64,000 nt of DNA, taken from the NCBI RefSeq assembly GCF_000714815.1, contig NZ_JMIH01000022.1, positions 62,001 through 126,000 on the forward strand, read 5' to 3'. The translations under genes were made by a program, and so were the position numbers. Shown piece after piece: positions 1 to 9,191 of the stretch; the stretch's first letter is position 1, and every line of letters begins with the position of its first letter. Source of the DNA: Anditalea andensis (GTDB taxonomy: Bacteria; Bacteroidota; Bacteroidia; Cytophagales; Cyclobacteriaceae). The notes under the pieces are model-generated. The model did no database searches and was not told the DNA's origin. It saw only the letters and a list, made by a program, of their open reading frames with translations.

Positions 1-912
1 ACTTATGATGCCCAGGATCCTGCATTGCCCAAATTTGATATGACTTTTGATGTAAGCACCGTTAGCATTCAGGAAGCATTCAGATCTTTAAATACTGTAC
101 AGGTTTTTGCTCCTGTAGCCCAGCATCTGACAGGTAATTTCTCTACTAAATTTGCATTAAATGGTAATCTGGGTCCGAATATGATGCCGGTGTTATCAAG
201 TCTAGACGGTAAAGGTCTGGTAAGAGTAGTTCAGGCGGCTTTTCAGGATAGTCGACTATTACAGGGAATTACTTCTATTACTCGTTTAAGCGAGACAAAT
301 AGCATTACACTCAAAGATTTAGCACTGAGTACTACGATAGAGGATGGAAGACTAAAAGTAAGCCCTTTTAATATCCGATTATGGGATTATGCCACCACTA
401 TAGAAGGAAGCACAGGCTTTGATGGAAGTATAAATTACCTTCTAAATATGCAGGTACCCGCTGGTAGGTTTGGTGCCCAGCTAAATCAGGTAATAGCCGG
501 TATCTCAGGTACTGAAGCCGCAGGTACTACAGTGATCCCTGTAGCCTTAAATGTGGGGGGAACATATCAAAATCCAAATGTCTCTTTGGCCGGGGGAGAG
601 AAAAGTATAGAAAATTTGCTGGCAGGTGCATTAAAAAGCAGAATAGGGGCTGAAAGAGGACGTGCAGAGGATCAAATTAAACAGGTTCAGGAGAATGCTA
701 TAGAACAGTTTAGGGCTAAGGAAGACAGCATACGCACCGAATTGAGACAGAAAGCTGAAGTAGCTAAGGATAGTGTCCGAAGAGAAGCAGACAGGGCAGT
801 GGAAGAAGCAAAGCGAAAAGCAGCAACAGAAGCAAAAAACATTTTGAGAAGAGGTTTTGGAGGAGTAGTCCCAGCCCCTGCCAAGCCGGACACTACGGTC
901 AGAGGCAATTAA
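1..912 (+). CDS. AsmA-like protein, C-terminal part (5' end outside window)
   Basis: The frame is open from the first base, so this is the last 303 codons of a larger gene. The sequence resembles the C-terminal region of AsmA-family proteins, which act at the cell envelope and are linked to outer-membrane or lipid homeostasis. Visible features are alternating beta-like segments with many Gly/Asn/Thr (residues about 1-200), then a highly charged helical or coiled-coil tail (about 215-285) rich in Glu, Lys, Arg and Ala, and a short Pro-rich end. A strong hairpin terminator follows 10 bases after the stop. The N-terminal membrane anchor expected for the family would lie outside the window, so the family call rests on the C-terminal part only. 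Confidence 0.7.
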   Translation, partial: TYDAQDPALPKFDMTFDVSTVSIQEAFRSLNTVQVFAPVAQHLTGNFSTKFALNGNLGPNMMPVLSSLDGKGLVRVVQAAFQDSRLLQGITSITRLSETNSITLKDLALSTTIEDGRLKVSPFNIRLWDYATTIEGSTGFDGSINYLLNMQVPAGRFGAQLNQVIAGISGTEAAGTTVIPVALNVGGTYQNPNVSLAGGEKSIENLLAGALKSRIGAERGRAEDQIKQVQENAIEQFRAKEDSIRTELRQKAEVAKDSVRREADRAVEEAKRKAATEAKNILRRGFGGVVPAPAKPDTTVRGN

Positions 913-921
913 TATATATAA

Positions 922-959
922 ACAGAGGCTGTCTCCTAAGTAAGGACAGCCTCTGTTTT
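922..959. terminator. Intrinsic terminator, probably bidirectional
   Basis: A perfect 12-bp stem (922-933 with 945-956), an 11-base loop and a run of T. It lies between the AsmA-like gene (+) and the murF-alr gene (-), which converge here. Confidence 0.85.
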
Positions 960-1012
960 GATCGGGGTCGGTATCTGAGTCAATTTTCAGCTCTTGAATT
1001 TAATTAAGCCTC

Positions 1013-3475
1013 TTAGTCCACATAATATATTCTTTTTACCCTACTGCTGATATTGGTCAATAATTCATAGGGAATGGTGCCTATAGATGAAGCAAGATCC
1101 TGAAGGGAAATGCCTTCCCCATATACCATCACTTCGTCTCCCTCATTTGCTTGTATATCAGTTATGTCTACCATAGTCATATCCATGCAGACATTTCCGA
1201 TGACAGGTGCTTTTTGGCCTGCTATCAACACGAAACCTACGCCATTACTGAACCTTCTGTCATATCCATCTGCATAGCCTATGGATATAGTGGCGATTTT
1301 TCCATCTTTTAGCATAATACCTTTTCGGCTGTATCCAATGGTTTGCCCTTTCTGAAGTGTTTTGATTTGGGAAATAGTAGTTTTAAGAGTACTGATAGAT
1401 TTCAATGGGGATTTTTCCTTACCGGTAATTTCTATTCCATATAATCCTATCCCCAATCTAACCATATCCAGTTGATATTGTGGATAACTGATAATACCGG
1501 CAGAATTTAAGGCATGCCTGAGTGGTTTATAAGTAAGGTGAGCTGAAATAAGCTCAGTCATTTCTATAAATTTATTCAGCTGATGTATAGAATACGTTTC
1601 GTGTATCTGTTCGTCCGCTCCTGCCAAATGTGTATATAGGCTTACTATAGGCAGTTTATAATGGTGGATAAGTTTATTTAGATCAGGAATTTCCTCTAAT
1701 GAAATGCCTAACCTATGCATGCCTGTATCTAGATCCAGATGAATACTTATGGTCTTATTTTCCTGAATGCAAAAATTACCTAATAGTTTAAAATGGTTTA
1801 AGCTATAGACTACAGGCTCTAAATGATGTTTGCTAAGCTGAAAAAATGATTCTTCTGAAGGATTCATTACCATAATCGGTAGTGTAATGCCCTGTTCCCT
1901 TAAATACACACCTTCATCTGTATATGCTACTGCCAGGTAATCAGCTTTTAATTGCTGCAGATGGTTGGCGATTTCTGCAGGTCCTCCACCATAAGCAAAT
2001 GCTTTGACCATGACCATAATTTTCGTTGAAGCATCAATTTTATGCCTGTAGAAATTATAGTTATGGGTAAGAGCATTTAAATTTATTTCAAGTGTGGTTC
2101 CATGAACCCTTTGTTGAAGGTAGTTCACTATCTTTTCAAATTTAAATGTTCTCGCACCGGTCACCAGGATAAGGTCATGGTCAAAAGTATTATTGAGGTT
2201 TGATGTGATAAAGTCGTCGGTGGTAGGATAAAATTCAGAGGTAAAATTTTCACATTTGCCAACTAACGTGATATTATCTCCTATGCCATAAAGATGGTCT
2301 ATTTTGTACTGCGTCAGGAGTTTGGATACTTCATTATACAATTCAGCTCCGGCACCTACCTGGAGAAAATCGGATAACACCAATATTTTTCTCTTTTTAG
2401 GTCTTTGTACCTGCATAAAATCCAGGGCTACTTTCAGACCTTCCAGATCATTGTTGTAGGTATCATCGATGATGAGGCTATTATGTATGCCCTGTTTTAA
2501 GGTGAGTCGCATTTCCAGCGGTTTGAGTAGCTGAAGTCCTGATTGTATTTCTTTCTCTGAAAATCCCAAAGTGAGGCAGGCGGTGATCACATGGCATATG
2601 TTTTCCAGAGAAGCTTCATCTGAAAAGGAGCATGAAAAGGTGAACAGAGAAAAATCAGGTTTGATAAGCATGATTTTAGTATATTCAGGACCTTTTTTTA
2701 CGGAAAAAGTATAATCTGATCCAGGTTTTTGGGACCAAGAGATCAATATTGCCCCATCAAACCTTTCTTCTAATGCTTTCGATACAGGCAGGTGATCTTT
2801 TCTATAAATAATATAATGTGCTCCGTTACCTAATTGGGATTTTTCAAATGCTTTGTCCAATAGGGTTTCAAACCCCTCCTGATGGGCTGTACCCAAGTTA
2901 GAATAGATGACCAGGTTAGGGGATATCATTTTATTTAAAACAGTCATCTCTCCCGGTTTGGATATACCGGCTTCTAATATGGCTATCTTATGATAAGGTG
3001 CTATTCCAAATATTGAAAGCGGTACTCCGACTTGACTATTATAGCTTTTTGGACTTTTGGCAATAGGATATTTAGTGGCCAGAATCAACCCAAGCCATTC
3101 TTTGATAATGGTTTTTCCGTTACTACCGGTTATGCCTATCACCTGCCCCATAAAATGGTTCCTTTGGTATATGGCCAAAGCTTGTAATGCCTTTAAGGTA
3201 TCCTCTACCAGGATAAAGGTAGCATTTTGAAATTCATGGATATCAGTTGGGATAGACTGTATAATATATACTCTTACCTGTCTATGATAAGCTTCGTGAA
3301 TATAGTGTGCACCATCATAATTGGGTCCTGTTAAAGCAATGAATACTGCTTGAGATTCAAAAATTATATTCCTGCTATCAGTAATCACATGCTGAATGGC
3401 CATCGCTTCTCCCTGTACAATAATTTTTCCAGAAGTGAGCGTCGCAAGTGTCTTTATGTCAATACTTTTAATCAT
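1013..3475 (-). CDS. Bifunctional MurF / alanine racemase fusion
   Basis: Two cell-wall enzymes in one 820-residue chain. Residues about 1-455 are UDP-N-acetylmuramoyl-tripeptide:D-Ala-D-Ala ligase (MurF), which adds the D-Ala-D-Ala dipeptide to the cytoplasmic precursor; the ATP-binding motif GSNGKT is at 117-122. Residues about 460-820 are a PLP-dependent alanine racemase: PLP lysine K491 in VKAFAYG, DTGMHRLG near 583-590, the catalytic tyrosine at about Y715 (IGYS), and CMDM at 763-766. This fusion is common in Bacteroidetes, so the organism makes and uses D-alanine with one polypeptide. The gene starts 5 bases after the csaA stop, so the two probably share a transcript. A second, stand-alone racemase lies at 48424-49581. 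Confidence 0.95.
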   Translation of the reverse strand: MIKSIDIKTLATLTSGKIIVQGEAMAIQHVITDSRNIIFESQAVFIALTGPNYDGAHYIHEAYHRQVRVYIIQSIPTDIHEFQNATFILVEDTLKALQALAIYQRNHFMGQVIGITGSNGKTIIKEWLGLILATKYPIAKSPKSYNSQVGVPLSIFGIAPYHKIAILEAGISKPGEMTVLNKMISPNLVIYSNLGTAHQEGFETLLDKAFEKSQLGNGAHYIIYRKDHLPVSKALEERFDGAILISWSQKPGSDYTFSVKKGPEYTKIMLIKPDFSLFTFSCSFSDEASLENICHVITACLTLGFSEKEIQSGLQLLKPLEMRLTLKQGIHNSLIIDDTYNNDLEGLKVALDFMQVQRPKKRKILVLSDFLQVGAGAELYNEVSKLLTQYKIDHLYGIGDNITLVGKCENFTSEFYPTTDDFITSNLNNTFDHDLILVTGARTFKFEKIVNYLQQRVHGTTLEINLNALTHNYNFYRHKIDASTKIMVMVKAFAYGGGPAEIANHLQQLKADYLAVAYTDEGVYLREQGITLPIMVMNPSEESFFQLSKHHLEPVVYSLNHFKLLGNFCIQENKTISIHLDLDTGMHRLGISLEEIPDLNKLIHHYKLPIVSLYTHLAGADEQIHETYSIHQLNKFIEMTELISAHLTYKPLRHALNSAGIISYPQYQLDMVRLGIGLYGIEITGKEKSPLKSISTLKTTISQIKTLQKGQTIGYSRKGIMLKDGKIATISIGYADGYDRRFSNGVGFVLIAGQKAPVIGNVCMDMTMVDITDIQANEGDEVMVYGEGISLQDLASSIGTIPYELLTNISSRVKRIYYVD

Positions 3476-3480
3476 GGCTA

Positions 3481-3819
3481 TTAATGTAACTTGGTCCCAT
3501 TTTCTACTGGCTGATCCACTGCTGCAAGTACAATCTCTCCATTTTCATTAGAAAATCCGGTGACCAATACTTCTGATATAAAATTGGCTATCTGTCTTGG
3601 TTTTAAATTACATATGCAGACTACTTGTTTTCCGATTAAAGATTCACAGGAATATAGGTCAGTTATCTGAGCAGAAGATTTTTTTATTCCTAATGGGCCT
3701 AGGTCTATAAATAGTTGATAAGAGGGCTTTATTGCCCTTGAAAACTCTTTGGCTTCTATGATAGTGCCTATCCGAATGTCAACCTTTTGAAAATCAATAA
3801 TGTCAATCGTTTGCATCAT
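3481..3819 (-). CDS. csaA: CsaA-like tRNA-binding domain protein
   Basis: A 112-residue protein with a single EMAP/tRNA-binding OB fold. It keeps the family pattern DIRIGTI near residues 15-21, a central GIKKSSAQIT segment (about 44-53), a LIGKQVVC segment and KPRQIANF with SEVLVTGF. CsaA is described as a secretion-linked chaperone and tRNA-binding protein in Bacillus; its role in Bacteroidetes is not established. Length is normal for the family (about 110). It is the first gene of a two-gene unit with murF-alr. Its start codon lies inside the -33/-7 spacer region of the divergent promoter for the gene at 3896. Confidence 0.88.
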   Translation of the reverse strand: MMQTIDIIDFQKVDIRIGTIIEAKEFSRAIKPSYQLFIDLGPLGIKKSSAQITDLYSCESLIGKQVVCICNLKPRQIANFISEVLVTGFSNENGEIVLAAVDQPVENGTKLH

Positions 3820-3840
3820 ATTTTATATTTTGTATATTTG
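3810..3840 (+). promoter_or_regulatory. Bacteroidetes-type promoter
   Basis: TTTG at 3810-3813, a 19-base spacer and TATATTTG at 3833-3840. This matches the Bacteroidetes sigma consensus (TTTG / TAnnTTTG) fully. It should start transcription near 3846, about 50 bases before the small secreted protein at 3896. Confidence 0.75.
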
Positions 3841-3895
3841 GAAACCTTAATTAGAAGTAAGGAGTTAGAAAGATATGTAATTCATATTATTTACC

Positions 3896-4261
3896 ATGCT
3901 TAACCCAATCAATATTTCGTTTTCTATTCAAAAGGTCGCCTTTTTAGCTTTTATCCTTAGCTCTATATGTGCTTTAAATGCCTATGCCCAGGGGGAAGAT
4001 AGGAACAGGAACATTCCCGAGACAAGAATAGATGATAATTTTGGTGCTATGGAGAGTCCTGAAGCAAATGTGATGGATTATAATAGCAAATCTTCTACCT
4101 CCATTCCTTCTACTCCTAAAGAAAAGGTCAATACTGGCATAACAAATAAAAACAAAGATATATACAAGCAGGGCGGGGAAAAAGATGTTCGAAAAGAAAA
4201 TGTCTCTACGCTTTCTTTTAATTTGTTTTTATATATCGTAGATAAATTTAAAGAAGATTAA
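3896..4261 (+). CDS. Small secreted hypothetical protein
   Basis: A 121-residue protein I do not recognise. Residues about 1-31 form a signal peptide with a hydrophobic core and a likely cleavage after AYAQ. The mature part is short, polar and low in complexity, rich in Asn, Lys, Glu, Ser and Thr, with a short hydrophobic stretch near 108-114. It stands alone between a perfect Bacteroidetes-type promoter (3810-3840) and a strong hairpin terminator (4288-4314), which supports it as a real monocistronic gene. No catalytic motif is visible. It is probably periplasmic or surface-exposed. Confidence 0.65.
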   Translation: MLNPINISFSIQKVAFLAFILSSICALNAYAQGEDRNRNIPETRIDDNFGAMESPEANVMDYNSKSSTSIPSTPKEKVNTGITNKNKDIYKQGGEKDVRKENVSTLSFNLFLYIVDKFKED

Positions 4262-4287
4262 TTCAATTAGCAGATAACCCAAAATAG

Positions 4288-4314
4288 AAAAGGAGATCAT
4301 AGATCTCCTTTTTT
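4288..4314. terminator. Intrinsic terminator, bidirectional
   Basis: A 10-bp perfect stem (4289-4298 with 4302-4311), a 3-base loop, an A-run before and a T-run after. It serves the + gene ending at 4261 and the - gene ending at 4318. Confidence 0.85.
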
Positions 4315-4317
4315 CAT

Positions 4318-5061
4318 TTATGCAACATTATTTTCTGCCAAAAATTTGTCTATATCAGCCAATGTTATCTTACCTTCATAAAAGGCCTTTCCAAACACTA
4401 CTCCTTTTAGACCCATTTCCTTTAATCTGGTAAAATCATCGATATTGCGTACCCCTCCACTTGCTATGAGTGACAGTGAAGGGAATTTTTCGATAATCTG
4501 TGCATAAAGCTCAAAATTGGGGCCTTCCATTACACCATCCCTTGTTATATCTGAACATTTTAGGTGTTTAAGACCCCTTTGATAAAAGTAATCGATATGA
4601 TCAAAAAGGTTGATTTCCGTTTTTTTCAACCATCCCCGTATTTTAATTTTATAATCATTCGGGTTGGTATCGGCAGCTAAATTTATTTTTTCACGTCCAT
4701 ATGAGACGATCCATTGGGTAAATTTATCAGCTGATTTAGCTGCTATGGATGCAGCTGTGATAGTTTTTGCACCATGTTCAAAAGCTTTTATCACATCACC
4801 ATCAGTAGAAATGCCTCCAGTGAAGTCTATTTTCATTGACGTATAACCAGCCATAGTTTCCAGAATATGATAATTTTTAGGCTCCCCTCTCCTAGCACCA
4901 TCCAGATCCACTAAATGCAATCTTTTTATTCCATGATCTTCAAAAGCTTGTGCTATTTCCAAAGGATTATTTGAAATGACTTCTTCAGTGGCAAAATCGC
5001 CTCTTTTGAGGCGCACGCATTTTCCATTAATTATCCAAATAGATGGTATTATTTCAAACAT
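4318..5061 (-). CDS. HisA-like TIM-barrel protein with altered active site
   Basis: A 247-residue (beta/alpha)8 barrel of the HisA/HisF family. HisA isomerises ProFAR in histidine synthesis. HisA-like segments are NGKCVRL (12-18), HLVDLDGA (about 49-56), CSDITRDG (about 169-176) and the second phosphate loop IASGGV (about 199-204). However, the first catalytic aspartate (Asp8 in Thermotoga HisA, in the PAID motif) is replaced by Trp9 in PSIW. The first-half phosphate loop usually reads VGGGIR and here reads FTGGIST, and the IIGT segment is ITAAS. An Asp that could match the second catalytic acid remains (about residue 131, in LAADTN). No other his gene is nearby. It may be a lineage-specific paralogue with another substrate or a non-catalytic role; the product name HisA would be over-confident. 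Confidence 0.8.
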   Translation of the reverse strand: MFEIIPSIWIINGKCVRLKRGDFATEEVISNNPLEIAQAFEDHGIKRLHLVDLDGARRGEPKNYHILETMAGYTSMKIDFTGGISTDGDVIKAFEHGAKTITAASIAAKSADKFTQWIVSYGREKINLAADTNPNDYKIKIRGWLKKTEINLFDHIDYFYQRGLKHLKCSDITRDGVMEGPNFELYAQIIEKFPSLSLIASGGVRNIDDFTRLKEMGLKGVVFGKAFYEGKITLADIDKFLAENNVA

Positions 5062-5351
5062 GTTATCGAATTTTTCAGATGTAAAATTTTACTGCTAAAC
5101 ACACCTTCGGAGTATTGACCCACGATAAGGGAAGGGGCATTTTTATCCTATTACAGTATTCTAAATATAAGACAGAAAAAATAGATTTAATAGTTAAAGC
5201 AAAAAATTTATAGATTTTTCAAAATAATCTAAATTTTAATTAATAGTATTATCTAAATTAAAATAAAATTAATTTTAGCCTACCTGCTTTCTCATAAATA
5301 ACTATAAAATCATTGATTAGATTTTTAAAATCAGGAGTCGGTTCAATAAAG

Positions 5352-6389
5352 TTAATACGCTGATTCAATCCCATAACTGTGGAGGCTGAAATGCACCCGA
5401 GCATCATTTTGAACGGATTGGGTAGGATTAATTTTAATACTTATTTTCTTTCCCTCCTCATCGGTTAATTTTAAAATCTGATGGTCTCCATAATAGGATA
5501 CTTTAAATAGTTTGCCGCTTAGGGCCTGTCCTGCACGGACTGTCAAGGATGCATGTTCAGGTCTAAAAAATAACCTCACCTTATCTTGATAATTTTTTGC
5601 ATTTTCATCTTCTATAAAGCCGAATGAAGTATAAAAACCCTCTACTGTAGCAGTAGCCAATATTTCATTTCTCTTCCCAAAAAAATTAGCAACATAGGGG
5701 TTTATGGGTTTTTCATATAGATTTCTCGGCAAATCTATTTGCTGCAGTCTGCCTTTATGAAGGATAGCTATACGGTCGGCTGTGCTTAGGGCATCTCTTG
5801 TGTCATGGGTTACAAATATAGCGGTCACACCTGTTTTTTTGATGATCTGCCGGATTTCTTCCCTTACCTGGTCCTTGAGCAGGGCATCTAGGTTGCTAAA
5901 AGGCTCATCCATCAGCAGTATGAATGGCCGGGGAGCTATAGCCCGAGCCAGTGCGACCCTTTGTTGCTGCCCGCCGGATAACTGGTGGGGGTATTTGGAA
6001 TAATTTTCTTTTAAACCTACCAGATCCAATGTTTCTTTTGCTATTTTATCTTTATCCCCTTTTGTGTGGATGAGTCCAAATTTAACATTTTCAATGATGG
6101 ACAGATGGGGAAAAAGGGCATAATCCTGAAATACCATCCCTACTTTTCTTTTCTCTGAAGGAACGGATTTGTTTCTTTCTGCAATTTTCTCACCTGAAAG
6201 CAGTATACAGCCTGAGTTGGGATGCTCCAGACCGGCTATGAGTCTGAGAAGGGTGGTTTTGCCAGATCCACTTTCCCCTACGAGGGCTAATATTTCTCCT
6301 TGCTTTACTTTAAATGATACTTGGTTTACAGCAAAATAGTCGGCCTGCGAATATTTTTTGTCTATGGATTGAAGCTCTAATATTGTCAT
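5352..6389 (-). CDS. Fe(III) ABC transporter ATPase (FbpC-like)
   Basis: A 345-residue cytoplasmic ATPase that powers the importer encoded just upstream. Walker A GESGSGKT is at 38-45, the signature LSGGQQQRVALARA near 138, and Walker B ILLMDEP near 157 followed by SNLDAL and the switch histidine in VTHD. Residues about 240-345 form a TOBE-type regulatory domain. It is the third gene in the order binding protein, permease, ATPase, starting 8 bases after the permease stop. The family includes ferric iron, thiamine and spermidine importers; the ferric call comes from the binding protein. About 290 AT-rich bases without an obvious feature separate it from hisA. Confidence 0.88.
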   Translation of the reverse strand: MTILELQSIDKKYSQADYFAVNQVSFKVKQGEILALVGESGSGKTTLLRLIAGLEHPNSGCILLSGEKIAERNKSVPSEKRKVGMVFQDYALFPHLSIIENVKFGLIHTKGDKDKIAKETLDLVGLKENYSKYPHQLSGGQQQRVALARAIAPRPFILLMDEPFSNLDALLKDQVREEIRQIIKKTGVTAIFVTHDTRDALSTADRIAILHKGRLQQIDLPRNLYEKPINPYVANFFGKRNEILATATVEGFYTSFGFIEDENAKNYQDKVRLFFRPEHASLTVRAGQALSGKLFKVSYYGDHQILKLTDEEGKKISIKINPTQSVQNDARVHFSLHSYGIESAY

Positions 6390-6397
6390 TTTCCTTA

Positions 6398-8047
6398 CTA
6401 TACATCTCGCCTTCTGATCATTCTATTTAAAAATATAATTGGGATGATTCCCGTTAGAATGATGATTAAAGCAGCATTAGCCGATTCTGCTATCATCTCA
6501 TTGGTCGCCATGTCAAAGGCTTTAGTAGCCAATGTATGATAATTAAAAGGCCTTAGAATCAAAGTTAACGGTAATTCCTTTAAAACATCCACAAAAACCA
6601 ATAATATACCGCTAAATAAGCTGGGTTTGATCAAAGGCAGGTCTACTCGCCATAAGGTACGGGTAGGTCCAGAACCCAAAAGCCTACTTGCTTCATTTAC
6701 ATGTAGCCCGATTTTTTGAAACCCTGCATCAATCGGATTATAGCCTACTGCCATAAATCTTACAATATAGGCAAAGATTAAACCAAACAAACTACCTGAG
6801 AGGATCAAACCAAGTGTCCCCGGACTAAATTGGCCGGCCAGCCACCTGTCAAAGCCTAATATCGGTATCATAATACCTACGGCTATTACTGCACCAGGTA
6901 TGGCGTACCCCAGTGTGGCAATTTTTGTTATGTTTTTCATCCATTTAAAAGGACTTAGTCTTAAAGCGTATAGCAGTACCACGGACAAAATGACAACGGC
7001 TAACCCTGTTCCGGCAGCAAGACTGAAACTTCTGTATATCAAAAGGAAAAAATCTTTATTAATAACTTTCTCATAAGTCAATATTACCCAATAAACAATC
7101 TGCGCCAGCGGTATTAAAAAACTGACCAGAAATATAATTGTACAGAAGGTCGTATAGAGAAATTGTTTTTTAACATTGGGGGTGACCCTTACCAAGGGTT
7201 TGGTCAAGGCATTGGCATTTCCAAATTGGCGATTTCCCCTTTGTAGGCTTTCTAAGTATAAAATAGTAAATACGACCATCATCAGGATGGCAGATAGATA
7301 GATAGCGGTCGTAGCGTCCCCCATAGAAAACCAGGCTCTGAATATGCCTGTAGTAAAAGTGTTTACCCCGAAATATTTCACTGTCCCATAATCGTTAAGT
7401 ACTTCCATAGAGGCTAGTGCTATTCCTCCTACTATGGCCGGACGTGCCATAGGTAAAGCTATTCGTATGAATGTTCTCCACCTATGGCTGCCAAGTAGTG
7501 AAGAGGCTTCTTGTAAAGTTTTGGATTGTTGTAAAAAGGAGGACCGACTGATCAAAAATACATACGGAAATAAGGTAATGGAAAGTATAAAAACGGCCCC
7601 AGGTAGGTTCATGATATCAATCAGGCTGCCTTTAATATTGATAGCTAGATGGTTTCTAAAAAAAGAATGTATAGGTCCGGCATAATCAAATATACCGGTA
7701 TACGTATAGGCCATAATGTAAGCAGGAAACCCAAGGGGAAGTATCAATAGCCATTCGAAATATCTCCTGCCAGGAAAGTTATAATTGGATACCAGCCAAG
7801 CCGTGCTTACCCCAAGTAAAAAAGTGAAAAGTGATACGCCTGAAAGCAATAATAGTGTATTGCTGAAAAGTGTAAGCAGCAGGTTTTCTTTAAGATGGTA
7901 CCAGCTGTCACCCGGTGGTTCAAATAGTTGTAGTAATATAGTCAGAACAGGTATGGTTACCAGAAGCAGTATTACTACTGCGGCACCTGCCCATCTGTTC
8001 CACCAATAATAGCTTTGCTTGACTAAACTCAATATTCTGGTATTCAA
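6398..8047 (-). CDS. Fe(III) ABC transporter permease (FbpB-like)
   Basis: A 549-residue inner-membrane protein with about 12 hydrophobic segments and two tandem binding-protein-dependent transport domains. Each half has the cytoplasmic EAA loop that docks on the ATPase: EASSLLGS near residue 180 and EASRLLGS near 452. A single chain with both halves is the typical FbpB/ThiP architecture. It begins 6 bases after the lipoprotein stop and ends 8 bases before the ATPase, so the three genes form one transcription unit. Confidence 0.9.
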   Translation of the reverse strand: MNTRILSLVKQSYYWWNRWAGAAVVILLLVTIPVLTILLQLFEPPGDSWYHLKENLLLTLFSNTLLLLSGVSLFTFLLGVSTAWLVSNYNFPGRRYFEWLLILPLGFPAYIMAYTYTGIFDYAGPIHSFFRNHLAINIKGSLIDIMNLPGAVFILSITLFPYVFLISRSSFLQQSKTLQEASSLLGSHRWRTFIRIALPMARPAIVGGIALASMEVLNDYGTVKYFGVNTFTTGIFRAWFSMGDATTAIYLSAILMMVVFTILYLESLQRGNRQFGNANALTKPLVRVTPNVKKQFLYTTFCTIIFLVSFLIPLAQIVYWVILTYEKVINKDFFLLIYRSFSLAAGTGLAVVILSVVLLYALRLSPFKWMKNITKIATLGYAIPGAVIAVGIMIPILGFDRWLAGQFSPGTLGLILSGSLFGLIFAYIVRFMAVGYNPIDAGFQKIGLHVNEASRLLGSGPTRTLWRVDLPLIKPSLFSGILLVFVDVLKELPLTLILRPFNYHTLATKAFDMATNEMIAESANAALIIILTGIIPIIFLNRMIRRRDV

Positions 8048-8053
8048 ATGGTT

Positions 8054-9079
8054 TTATTTCCAGCCAATCCGGTCGAAAATCATGACAGCTTCCCTATTTT
8101 TATTGCCTAATTTATATAGTGCTATATCATCAGACTTGAAGTCCCCCCAATTTTTCAATAACGGTGAATGTTCTACTTCAGGATTTACAGGGTATTCAAA
8201 ATTGATGTCTGCCAAAAGTGTCTGCGCTTCTTTTCCGGATAGAAATTCAAGTAGTTTAATAGCATTACCTTTGTTGGGAGCATACTTTGTGACTCCTGCA
8301 CCGGAAATGTTGATATGTGTACCTCGATCCTCTTGGTTCGGAAAAAATATACCTACTTGCTCAGCGGCTCGTTGTTCTTCTATATTTGAGTCATTCAGCA
8401 TAATGCCAATGTAGTAAGTATTTACTATGGCTACATCTCCTTCACCGGAGGCCACAGCTTTTACCTGATCCCTATCATTTCCTTTGGGGCTGCGGGCCAT
8501 ATTGCTTAATACAGCTTTAGCCCATTCAGTCGTTTTTTCTTCCCCATGTGCTTCTAAGATTGAAGCCAATAAGGATTGATTGTATATGTTTTCAGATGAC
8601 CTGGTCAATAATCTTCCTTCCCATTTGTCGTCTGCAAGGGCTTCATACGTGCTGAGTTCAGAAGGGTCTACCCGTTCTTTACTATAAGCAAGTATTCGTG
8701 CTCTATAGGTAAGGCCAAACCATTTGTTGCTAGGGCTGTTATATTTTTGAGGGATGTTTTCTTGAAGGATTTCTGAATCTATAGATTGGAGTAAATCCTT
8801 CTCTTCAGCCCTATGCAGCCTGCCTGCATCTACAGTAATGAGAACATCTGCAGGTGATCCTGCTCCTTCAAGCTCCAATTTCTGTATCAATTCATCCGCA
8901 CTGGCACTTACTACATTGACTTGAATTCCTGTCTGTGCTGTAAAATTATCAAACAACTGCTGATCTGCCTCATAGTGGCGGTGCGTGTAAACATTTACGA
9001 TCTCTTGTTCCTGGCCATTACAGCTTATAATAAGCACCCCAATGATTAATATTAAAATTGCTTTAAATATTTCAGTCAT
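8054..9079 (-). CDS. Fe(III)-binding periplasmic lipoprotein (FbpA-like)
   Basis: A 341-residue extracytoplasmic solute-binding protein. The N-terminus is a lipoprotein signal with the acylated cysteine at C20 (IISC), so the protein is membrane-tethered. The mature part begins VNVYTHRHYEADQQL, typical of the FbpA/AfuA cluster, and the adjacent tyrosines in VNTYYIG (near 222-228) match the iron-binding tyrosine pair of FbpA. It is the first gene of the importer operon and diverges from oxyR across 112 bases. Two TAnnTTTG-like -7 boxes are seen on the minus strand in that gap (9099-9106 and 9121-9128), without a clear -33 element. Confidence 0.88.
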   Translation of the reverse strand: MTEIFKAILILIIGVLIISCNGQEQEIVNVYTHRHYEADQQLFDNFTAQTGIQVNVVSASADELIQKLELEGAGSPADVLITVDAGRLHRAEEKDLLQSIDSEILQENIPQKYNSPSNKWFGLTYRARILAYSKERVDPSELSTYEALADDKWEGRLLTRSSENIYNQSLLASILEAHGEEKTTEWAKAVLSNMARSPKGNDRDQVKAVASGEGDVAIVNTYYIGIMLNDSNIEEQRAAEQVGIFFPNQEDRGTHINISGAGVTKYAPNKGNAIKLLEFLSGKEAQTLLADINFEYPVNPEVEHSPLLKNWGDFKSDDIALYKLGNKNREAVMIFDRIGWK

Positions 9080-9191
9080 GTCTATATGTATTTGGATGCA
9101 AAATTAGCCATTATTTAAATCAAATCTAAATAAAAGGAAAAAACATTTATATATTTACGGCCTTATAAAGTGTTAATAAGAAAATTACTAA

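Noticed and set aside
1489-1497. DnaA box (TGTGGATAA) inside murF-alr, and one at 52851-52859 inside the S8 gene
   Set aside because: Single copies in coding sequence, explained by codons; they lack the cluster seen at 11.3-11.7 kb.
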